The notes under the pieces were generated by a model that did not search any database, was not told the DNA's origin, and worked only from the letters and a program-made list of their open reading frames with translations. From an uncultured bacterium (GTDB lineage: Bacteria; Bacteroidota; Bacteroidia; Bacteroidales; CAIWKO01), in NCBI GenBank assembly GCA_903916135.1, contig CAIWVT010000554.1, forward strand, positions 1-10,411: a DNA stretch of 10,411 nt. Direction: 5' to 3'. The first letter of the stretch is position 1. Every line of letters begins with the position of its first letter. A program made the position numbers and the translations under genes. This document shows positions 1 through 5,648 of the stretch, one piece after another.

Positions 1-211
1 TCAAAAGCTTCTTTGCTTTGGTCGCTGTAGTAACTCCCTTGGTAGGACTTTCCTGTATGCCTTTTTCACCTTCTATTTCCGCCGTAGCATCTTCCAAATC
101 GCTCACATCATCCGCCAAATCGGATATATGTGTCGAAATAAACGAATAAGCCGCAATAAACTGCAATAAAGCATAAAAGCTTTCCAATTTCCAAGTCAAA
201 TAATGTTTCAT
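1..211 (-). CDS. Hypothetical protein, N-terminal 70 residues, runs off left edge
   Basis: On the minus strand an ATG at 211-209 opens a frame with no stop through to the left edge, giving 70 residues. The start fits because a complete Bacteroidota-type promoter lies about 85-110 bases upstream and an AAGG sits two bases before the ATG. The protein begins MKHYLTWKLESFYALLQF, has a moderately hydrophobic stretch at about residues 12-25 that could be one membrane segment, then a strongly acidic stretch (about 29-50, SDLADDVSDLEDATAEIEG) that could be helical or coiled coil, and then a Thr/Lys-rich part. I do not recognise the family and cannot assign a function. The other frame starting at 222 is broken by stops within 70 codons, so this is the likely one. 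Confidence 0.6.
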   Translation of the reverse strand, partial: MKHYLTWKLESFYALLQFIAAYSFISTHISDLADDVSDLEDATAEIEGEKGIQESPTKGVTTATKAKKLL

Positions 212-293
212 AACCTTTTCATATTAGATTAATATTTTTCCTTTACAATTTTTCTGATATATTTTTACGTAAAAAAACGTTCAAAAAGGATTG

Positions 294-323
294 CAAAGAT
301 AATACTATTATTTAAAAAAGCAA
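294..323 (-). promoter_or_regulatory. Bacteroidota-type promoter for the leftward gene
   Basis: Read on the minus strand this is TTG (323-321), 19 bases, then TATCTTTG (301-294). That is an exact match to the TTG / TAnnTTTG consensus at the standard spacing. Transcription would start near 288, giving a leader of about 75 nt before the ATG at 211. The leader includes the 14-bp perfect palindrome TTTTTACGTAAAAA at 262-275. Confidence 0.75.
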
Positions 324-468
324 GATAAAAAATTAATATATATCATCATCATTAATATAGCATTGAAATCTAATTATATACAATCAAGCATTTTTTATTT
401 ATTTTTTTCTATTGTGTTCTAATGAGTCTATTGTGGTGCAAAAACACACACTCCTCGTCCAAACATCC

Positions 469-741
469 TTCCCTATTCTGCACCATCATTTCCATGCCCT
501 GCATCATTGCTTCCCGCTTCTGCACCATTAATTCCCGACTCTTCACCATTGCATTCCTGCTCTGCATCTTCTATTCCAGACTCTTCATCTCTCTTTCCCT
601 GCCATTCACGCCGAGTTTCCTGCCATGCACTACGAATTTCCTGTCATGCATCACGAATTTCCTGCTATGCACCACGAATTTCCTGTCATGCACTACGAAT
701 TCCACATTATTCACCACGAATTTCCTGTCATTCATCCCCTA
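469..741. repeat. Array 1: 13 degenerate 21-bp tandem repeats
   Basis: Thirteen consecutive 21-bp units fill the interval exactly (469-489, 490-510, and so on to 721-741), with no spacers. The rightmost units (616-699) are most alike and follow TTTCCTG-YYATGCA-YYACGAA; the left units keep mainly the TTCC start and a CTGCACCAT-like middle. Because 21 is a multiple of three, the array creates open frames with a seven-residue period on the plus strand (422-742 and 507-776) and a 52-residue heptad-like frame on the minus strand (567-409, units such as LMVQKRE and AMMQGME). No promoter or ribosome site accompanies them, so I treat this as non-coding repeat DNA. Array 2 near the other end of the window is a relative. 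Confidence 0.85.
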
Positions 742-1055
742 ACTATTCATTAACAATAAATGCATTTTTACTTTAAAATGAAATATTTACGAACCATTCA
801 AAATAAATAATATGTTGAATTTCAAAATTTAAGCCAAAAACTGCCCAATCTTAATGCCTAAAAATTATCTTAATAATGTTCTCCGCTGTATCTATTCAAT
901 TCATCTTTGCTTCTTGAACGAACTAATCTCTATAACTTTTCATTTATCTCAGTTGAACATTTCATCATAAAAAACAATGCAACAATCAAACCATCTAACC
1001 ATCTAACCATCCAACAATTTTCCACCCCTTTATGCCCCAAAACAAAAAAATATCC
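742..1055. other. AT-rich intergenic stretch with an 8-bp triple repeat
   Basis: This part of the gene-free region 212-1076 is AT-rich and holds no recognisable RNA gene or long frame. The one structured piece is at 991-1014: CCATCTAA, CCATCTAA, CCATCCAA, three tandem 8-bp units ending about 40 bases upstream of the -7 element of the PHP gene. Slippage there could in principle change promoter-proximal spacing, but nothing shows that it does. Confidence 0.5.
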
Positions 1056-1063
1056 TACCTTTG
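1056..1063 (+). promoter_or_regulatory. -7 promoter element (TACCTTTG) of the PHP gene
   Basis: TACCTTTG matches TAnnTTTG and lies 13 bases before the ATG at 1077, so the transcript would have a leader of only a few bases. No TTG is found at the usual -33 distance. The element lies inside the upstream in-frame extension that begins at 1032, which argues against translation starting there. Confidence 0.55.
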
Positions 1064-1076
1064 TAAAAATAATAAT

Positions 1077-2273
1077 ATGAAATTCTTTGCTTGGATATTG
1101 AAATCATTGTGGATGGGGCTTAAAGGGCTCGTCATCATCCTGTTGTTATGGGCTGCGGTCCAGTATTTGTGTGCGCCGGTTTATGATTTTCCCTTGAAGG
1201 CGAAGTTTTCGGGCAAGAGCATCTATAATCCATATGCAGGCTGCGATACGTTGCAATGGAAGAAGGCAGTTTTTCACATACATTCCAAGAGTTGGGGCGG
1301 GGTTACCAATGGCGCAAGCTCGGAGCAGCAGGTATTCGACCGTTATACGTATTTGGGCTATGATGTGGTTACCTTATCAGATTATGAGAAAATAAATAAA
1401 GCAAAATACCCGCCACAGCGCGAATATATCCCCAACTACGAACAAGGTTACGGCATGAAAAAGAATCATCATTTGAACATAGGCGCCACGTCCGTTTTGT
1501 TTTTCGATTTCATGTTTCCGCAAACCATCAGCAACAAACAATTTTTGATTAACCTACTGCGTCCATGCACCGAGTTATTAGCCTTAGCACACCCCGATTG
1601 GAATGGCGCCGTGAAGCCCGAGGATGTGAAGCAACTCTGCAACTATGATTTGCTCGAGATAAAAAGCAATTATCGCAACTCAACTAACTTGTGGGACACC
1701 GCGCTGAGTGCAGGCGCCCCTGTATTTCTTTTATGTGATGATGATGGTCACGACATCCGCAATCCGAACATCGTGGGGCGTTGCCTCACCTTGGTCAACA
1801 CGCCCATCACCAACCAAGCCTCCGTGATAGACGCTTTGCGCAAAGGGAAAACCATCGGAGTGGAGGTAGCAGCCAAGCAAGACGAATCGTTCGAGGCTCG
1901 CAAAGCCACCATCAGCAAACTGCCCTATCTACGATACGTGAAACTCGCGAGCGATACCCTGCAACTGTCCCTGTCCGACACAGCGCAAGAGATTAAATTG
2001 TTGGGCGATAAAGGTGCGGTCAGGAAAATCGTAGAGAAAAGCACGCATGTCAGCTATGTGTTTCAGCCAAACGACACCTATATCCGCGCCATCATCACCT
2101 TCCGCAACGGGACCATCTTTTATCTGAATCCGCTGATGCGTTATAACGGGAAATCCTTTGCGGAATATCATCCCACGGTCAACATGCTGTGGACCGTCAT
2201 GAAGAATGGCTTGTTTGCTGTCATTTTGATAATGCTTGCGATGAAATATATCCGTCGGCGGGGCAAGAGTTAG
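1077..2273 (+). CDS. Membrane-anchored PHP-domain putative metal-dependent phosphoesterase
   Basis: The 398-residue protein has a hydrophobic segment near each end (about 17-33 and 378-392). The tail KYIRRRGKS is basic, so both ends are probably cytoplasmic and the central domain periplasmic. The centre reads as a PHP (polymerase and histidinol phosphatase) fold: HxH at His67/His69, SDYE at 101-104 where PHP proteins normally have a DH motif, Glu122, His131/132, AHPD with His172, Glu194, and CDDDGHD with Asp223/His225 as the last metal site. The one expected ligand not seen is the His of DH, replaced by Tyr103. PHP proteins usually hydrolyse phosphoesters with two or three metal ions; the substrate here is unknown. 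I chose the start at 1077 rather than 1032 because the promoter -7 element lies between them. The gene stands alone, with 99 bp and a separate promoter before lpdA. Confidence 0.75.
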   Translation: MKFFAWILKSLWMGLKGLVIILLLWAAVQYLCAPVYDFPLKAKFSGKSIYNPYAGCDTLQWKKAVFHIHSKSWGGVTNGASSEQQVFDRYTYLGYDVVTLSDYEKINKAKYPPQREYIPNYEQGYGMKKNHHLNIGATSVLFFDFMFPQTISNKQFLINLLRPCTELLALAHPDWNGAVKPEDVKQLCNYDLLEIKSNYRNSTNLWDTALSAGAPVFLLCDDDGHDIRNPNIVGRCLTLVNTPITNQASVIDALRKGKTIGVEVAAKQDESFEARKATISKLPYLRYVKLASDTLQLSLSDTAQEIKLLGDKGAVRKIVEKSTHVSYVFQPNDTYIRAIITFRNGTIFYLNPLMRYNGKSFAEYHPTVNMLWTVMKNGLFAVILIMLAMKYIRRRGKS

Positions 2274-2290
2274 GATGGATTTTGCCATAC

Positions 2291-2322
2291 TTTATAAACT
2301 TTCTTCTTTATAAACTTTCTTC
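2291..2322. repeat. Exact tandem duplication of 16 bp upstream of lpdA
   Basis: TTTATAAACTTTCTTC occurs twice back to back (2291-2306 and 2307-2322), ending 17 bases before the lpdA -7 element. The second copy covers roughly the -33 region. It looks like a recent slippage product; an effect on the promoter is conjecture. Confidence 0.85.
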
Positions 2323-2339
2323 TTGTCAAAGGAATTGAC

Positions 2340-2347
2340 TAATTTTG
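2340..2347 (+). promoter_or_regulatory. -7 promoter element (TAATTTTG) of lpdA
   Basis: TAATTTTG fits TAnnTTTG and lies 25 bases before the lpdA ATG. The nearest upstream TTG (2323-2325) is only 14 bases away, shorter than usual, so the -33 part is unclear. The surrounding 12-mer GACTAATTTTGC is repeated at the promoter of the gene at 9238. Confidence 0.6.
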
Positions 2348-2372
2348 CAGATTCATTAAAAATTACATACTC

Positions 2373-3764
2373 ATGAATTACGATATTATCATTTTAGGTT
2401 CGGGTCCGGGCGGTTATGTGGCTGCCATCCGCGCCTCACAATTAGGATTTACGGTTGCCGTTGTCGAAAAAGCTGAAACAGGCGGTATCTGTCTCAATTG
2501 GGGTTGCATCCCCACCAAAGCCTTGCTGAAATCGGCACACGTATATCATTATGCCAAACATGCCACCGATTATGGCATCAACATACAAGGCGAAATCACT
2601 GCCGATTTCGATGCCATTGTAAAACGCAGTCGTTCTGTTGCCGATGGCATGAGCAAAGGCATTCAATTTCTCTTTAAAAAGAATAACATAACGGTCATTC
2701 AAGGCTTCGGTAAGGTTCTCTCGGGCAAGAAAGTGGAAGTTACTGATGCGGAAGGCACCAAAACCGTTTATGAAACCAAACATATCGTCTTGGCAACGGG
2801 TGCACGCTCGCGTGAGCTTCCCCATCTGAAGATAGATGGCAAAAAAATCATCGGCTATCGCGAAGCCATGACGCTTCCCAAACAGCCACAAAGCCTTGTA
2901 GTGATTGGTTCGGGAGCTATAGGCTCTGAATTCGCACATTTTTATAACACTATTGGCACCAAGGTAACTTTGATTGAGATGTTACCCGCCATCGTTCCCA
3001 TCGAAGATGAAGACGTGTCGAAACAACTCGAACGTTCCTTTAAAAAGAACGGCATGAAAGTGTTGACCTCTTCCACCGTAGAAAACGTGGACACCACAGG
3101 CGACCTCTGTAAAGTTACTGTCAAAACTCAGAAAGGCGAAGAAATCATCGAAGCCGAAATCGTGTTGTCGGCTGTCGGCATTGCCACCAACATCGAAGGC
3201 ATCGGCTTGGAAGAAACAGGCATCATCACCGAAAAGGACAAAGTCATCGTGGATGATTTCTACCGCACCAATGTGGAAGGCTATTATGCCATAGGCGATA
3301 TCGTGAAAGGACCTGCCTTGGCTCATGTGGCTTCCCGCGAAGGAATTATCTGCATCGAAAAGATAGCAGGCAAGCATGTGGAACCGATGAATTATGGTAA
3401 CATCCCCGGCTGCACCTACACCACACCCGAAATTGCTTCTGTTGGCTACACCGAAAAAGCCGCTGTGGATGCAGGATTGGAGATCAAAGTTGGCAAATTC
3501 CCCTTCACGGCTTCAGGAAAAGCAAGTGCTGCGGGTGCACGCGATGGTTTTGTAAAAGTAATCTTTGATGCCAAGACGGGCGAATGGTTGGGAGCGCATT
3601 TTATTGGTGAAAACGTCACCGAAATGATAGCCGAGGTTGTTGTTGCTCGCACTTTGGAGACCACAGCTCACGAAATTCTCATGTCTGTGCATCCACATCC
3701 CACCATGTCGGAAGCTGTGATGGAAGCTGTGGCTGCCGCTTATGGAGAAGTCATCCATTTGTAA
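2373..3764 (+). CDS. lpdA: Dihydrolipoyl dehydrogenase (E3)
   Basis: This 463-residue FAD/NAD flavoprotein oxidises the dihydrolipoyl arm of 2-oxoacid dehydrogenase complexes or of the glycine cleavage H protein, passing electrons to NAD+ in the cytoplasm. Visible features in order: FAD-binding GSGPGG at 9-14; the redox disulfide GGICLNWGCIPTK with Cys40 and Cys45; the NAD-binding GSGAIG at 179-184; the second FAD contact around YYAIGDI; and the C-terminal HPHPTMSE with the catalytic pair His442 and Glu447. Length is normal for the family and no key residue is missing. No E1 or E2 gene is next to it, so it may be a shared E3 made from its own promoter. The next gene starts 69 bp downstream. 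Confidence 0.95.
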   Translation: MNYDIIILGSGPGGYVAAIRASQLGFTVAVVEKAETGGICLNWGCIPTKALLKSAHVYHYAKHATDYGINIQGEITADFDAIVKRSRSVADGMSKGIQFLFKKNNITVIQGFGKVLSGKKVEVTDAEGTKTVYETKHIVLATGARSRELPHLKIDGKKIIGYREAMTLPKQPQSLVVIGSGAIGSEFAHFYNTIGTKVTLIEMLPAIVPIEDEDVSKQLERSFKKNGMKVLTSSTVENVDTTGDLCKVTVKTQKGEEIIEAEIVLSAVGIATNIEGIGLEETGIITEKDKVIVDDFYRTNVEGYYAIGDIVKGPALAHVASREGIICIEKIAGKHVEPMNYGNIPGCTYTTPEIASVGYTEKAAVDAGLEIKVGKFPFTASGKASAAGARDGFVKVIFDAKTGEWLGAHFIGENVTEMIAEVVVARTLETTAHEILMSVHPHPTMSEAVMEAVAAAYGEVIHL

Positions 3765-3833
3765 GTTCGATGTGTCGCATTTGGCAATTCAACAGATATA
3801 TTATTTATATAAAACAATACATTTTCTTATAAG

Positions 3834-4379
3834 ATGAACATAATTCCTACCGCCATACCCGATGTTGTTATCATTGAACCCAAAGTCTTTGCCGACAATC
3901 GTGGCTATTTCTTCGAATCTTTCAACAAAACCATGTATGAAGCTGCGGGCATCACCCAAGAGTTTGTTCAGGACAACCAATCCATGTCGGGCAAGGATGT
4001 TTTGAGAGGTTTGCACTTTCAACGCCCGCCTTTCGACCAAGGCAAATTGGTGCGCGTCATAAAAGGGGCGGTGTTTGATGTGGCGGTTGACATTCGCAAG
4101 AGTTCACCTACTTACGGCAAATGGGTTTCGCAAGTATTGAGCGAAGAAAATAAACTCTTGATGTGGGTGCCTGCAGGTTTTGCTCATGGATTTCTTACTT
4201 TAGAACCCGACACCATTTTCTTTTATAAATGCACAGGCTTTTACAACAGCAGCGCCGAAGGTATCATTGATTGGAAAGATGCCGACATCCATATTGATTG
4301 GAATGTGGAGAACCCCATCATCTCCGAACGTGACAAAAATGGCGAAGCATTCAAGAGTTTTATCACACCTTTCGCCTAA
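3834..4379 (+). CDS. rfbC: dTDP-4-dehydrorhamnose 3,5-epimerase
   Basis: The 181-residue cupin enzyme (also called RmlC) epimerises dTDP-4-keto-6-deoxyglucose at C3 and C5, the third step in making dTDP-L-rhamnose for surface polysaccharide. Family motifs are all present: an N-terminal DNRGYFFESF segment, VLRGLHFQ with the catalytic base His61, QGKLVRVIKGAVFDVAVDIR (Lys71, Asp82), WVPAGFAHGFL with His118, the aromatic YKCTGFY segment supplying the tyrosine acid, and SERDKNG near the end. Length is typical. The companions rfbA, rfbB and rfbD are not in the window, so the pathway is split or lies elsewhere. No clear TAnnTTTG promoter is seen; TACATTTT at 3818-3825 is close but sits too near the start codon, so readthrough from lpdA is possible. 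Confidence 0.95.
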   Translation: MNIIPTAIPDVVIIEPKVFADNRGYFFESFNKTMYEAAGITQEFVQDNQSMSGKDVLRGLHFQRPPFDQGKLVRVIKGAVFDVAVDIRKSSPTYGKWVSQVLSEENKLLMWVPAGFAHGFLTLEPDTIFFYKCTGFYNSSAEGIIDWKDADIHIDWNVENPIISERDKNGEAFKSFITPFA

Positions 4380-4422
4380 CAATAGATATTACATAAAAAA
4401 GAAAAAAACCTTATTTTTCATC

Positions 4423-4539
4423 CTTTAACCTTAGTAGAAATGATAGACACCATAACCCTAACCTTATTACCTTCTCTCAGCCGAAATAAGGTAATAAGGT
4501 TATTTTGTCCTCGTTTTCCTTTTTCTACTAAGGTTAAAG
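4423..4539. repeat. Nested inverted repeat between rfbC and the transglycosylase gene
   Basis: Outer arms: CTTTAACCTTAGTAGAAA at 4423-4440 is the perfect complement of 4522-4539 (18 bp). Inner arms: TAACCTTATTACCTT at 4459-4473 pairs perfectly with 4488-4502 (15 bp) around a 14-base loop. As RNA this would form a long two-part hairpin. The sequence ACCTTATT of the inner arm also occurs outside the element at 4408-4415. There is no T-run straight after the outer arm, so it is not a standard intrinsic terminator, although it lies just where rfbC transcription should end. A small non-coding mobile element (MITE-like) or an RNA-stabilising or insulating structure are alternatives. No clear target-site duplication was found. 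Confidence 0.85.
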
Positions 4540-4568
4540 AAAATACATTTATGTGTAACATTAGGTAA

Positions 4569-4576
4569 TAGTTTTG
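4569..4576 (+). promoter_or_regulatory. -7 promoter element (TAGTTTTG) of the transglycosylase-uvrA unit
   Basis: TAGTTTTG fits TAnnTTTG and lies 43 bases before the ATG at 4620, predicting a leader of roughly 35-40 nt. Upstream at 18 bases is TTT rather than TTG, so the -33 element is partial. It lies just right of the nested inverted repeat. Confidence 0.5.
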
Positions 4577-4619
4577 TTTTACAAATAGAATCGTCGAATT
4601 AATTTTATAAAATAAAAAA

Positions 4620-5633
4620 ATGATGGGTAAAAGAATCCTAATCGCAGTCATATCGGTAGTCATCATTGTGGTGGTGGTGAAATTGTTTGTCTTTTCAAAC
4701 TATTCTATCCAAGTCTCTAAATCAGATGCAGCTTACTTTGATGCGAGCAAACGTTTCTACAAGATGTTTACGGTGAAGATTCCCGAACGCTTGGATTTTG
4801 CAGGCGAACAAGTTCCTATAGATAAATTCTACGTCCGCGAAGGTCTCGATAGGGAGCTTTTGGTGAACACCTTCTGGCATTCAAATTCCATATTGATGTT
4901 CAAACGCGCCTATCGCTTCATGCCGATTTTGGATTCTATCTTAAAAGCCAACAATGTTCCCACCGATTTCAAATATGTCGTCATGATTGAAAGCGGATTC
5001 GAGAATGTGACATCTCCCGCAGGGGCTTCAGGCTTTTGGCAATTCATGACCGCAACAGGAAAACAATACGGATTGGAGATAAATGCCGAAATTGATGAAC
5101 GCTATCATGTGGAAAAAGCCACCGTGGCGGCATGCAAGTATCTGAAAGCGGCTTATGCCCGCTTCAACAATTGGACCCTCGCTGCTGCATCTTACAATAT
5201 GGGCACCGATGGCGTTTCCGAAGCTTTAAAAACCCAACGTGCCACCAACTATTATGATTTATATCTCAACAAAGAAACCCAACGCTATGTGTATCGCATC
5301 CTCGCTTTGAAACTCATCTATCAGGCGCCCGTGGCGTATGGTTTTTATTTGCGCAACATAGATTTATATCCCCCAATACCAACCTATAGTGTCAAGGTGG
5401 ATTCCTCGGTGGCGAATTGGTGCGACTTTGCCATTAAAAACAAATCAAATTATCGCATTTTAAAAGAACTGAATCCTTGGATTTTGAAGTATTCCCTCAC
5501 CAACAAGGAGCGCAAAACCTATAATGTGAAACTCCCTATCAGCGGAAGCGAAAATTATTCCGTATTAATGCGTCATTTTAAAGACATCGAAGTGTTGTTT
5601 AACGATACCCTTCAAATTGACCAAATCCGTTAG
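4620..5633 (+). CDS. Membrane-anchored lytic transglycosylase (MltD/SLT-type, GH23)
   Basis: The 337-residue protein begins with a short basic stretch and one hydrophobic segment (about residues 6-25), which would anchor it in the inner membrane with the rest in the periplasm. Residues about 105-215 form the SLT domain that cleaves the glycan strands of peptidoglycan to 1,6-anhydro ends: YVVMIESGF with the catalytic Glu124, GASGFWQFM at 135-143, and AAASYNMG at 188-195. The last 120 residues contain YSVKVDSSVANW, LKELNPWIL and TYNVKLP, a pattern like the degenerate LysM domain that follows the SLT domain in Bacteroidota MltD-like proteins. It is shorter than proteobacterial MltD. ATG codons at 4620 and 4623 are both possible starts; the upstream bases are A-rich with no clear ribosome site. 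uvrA follows after 15 bp, so the two are probably co-transcribed. Confidence 0.88.
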   Translation: MMGKRILIAVISVVIIVVVVKLFVFSNYSIQVSKSDAAYFDASKRFYKMFTVKIPERLDFAGEQVPIDKFYVREGLDRELLVNTFWHSNSILMFKRAYRFMPILDSILKANNVPTDFKYVVMIESGFENVTSPAGASGFWQFMTATGKQYGLEINAEIDERYHVEKATVAACKYLKAAYARFNNWTLAAASYNMGTDGVSEALKTQRATNYYDLYLNKETQRYVYRILALKLIYQAPVAYGFYLRNIDLYPPIPTYSVKVDSSVANWCDFAIKNKSNYRILKELNPWILKYSLTNKERKTYNVKLPISGSENYSVLMRHFKDIEVLFNDTLQIDQIR

Positions 5634-5648
5634 TTTATTAAAACCCGT

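Noticed and set aside
1..222. Minus-strand frame starting at the ATG at 222-220
   Set aside because: It contains stops (for example the complement of CTA at 73-75), whereas the frame from 211 is open to the edge.
422..776. Two overlapping plus-strand open frames (106 and 89 residues) as protein genes
   Set aside because: Both are translations of the 21-bp array in different frames, with seven-residue periodicity and skewed composition (Cys/Thr/Phe or Ser/Cys/His), and no promoter or ribosome site.
1032..1076. Upstream start for the PHP protein at 1032
   Set aside because: The promoter -7 element (1056-1063) lies inside this extension, and the added residues (MPQNKKISYLCKNNN) precede an otherwise normal start followed by a membrane segment.
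3818..3825. TACATTTT as the rfbC promoter
   Set aside because: It lacks the final G of TAnnTTTG, has no TTG at the right distance, and would start transcription at the ATG itself.
4418..4666. 82-residue minus-strand frame across the nested inverted repeat
   Set aside because: It is formed by the palindrome and the start of the transglycosylase gene and has no recognisable content.
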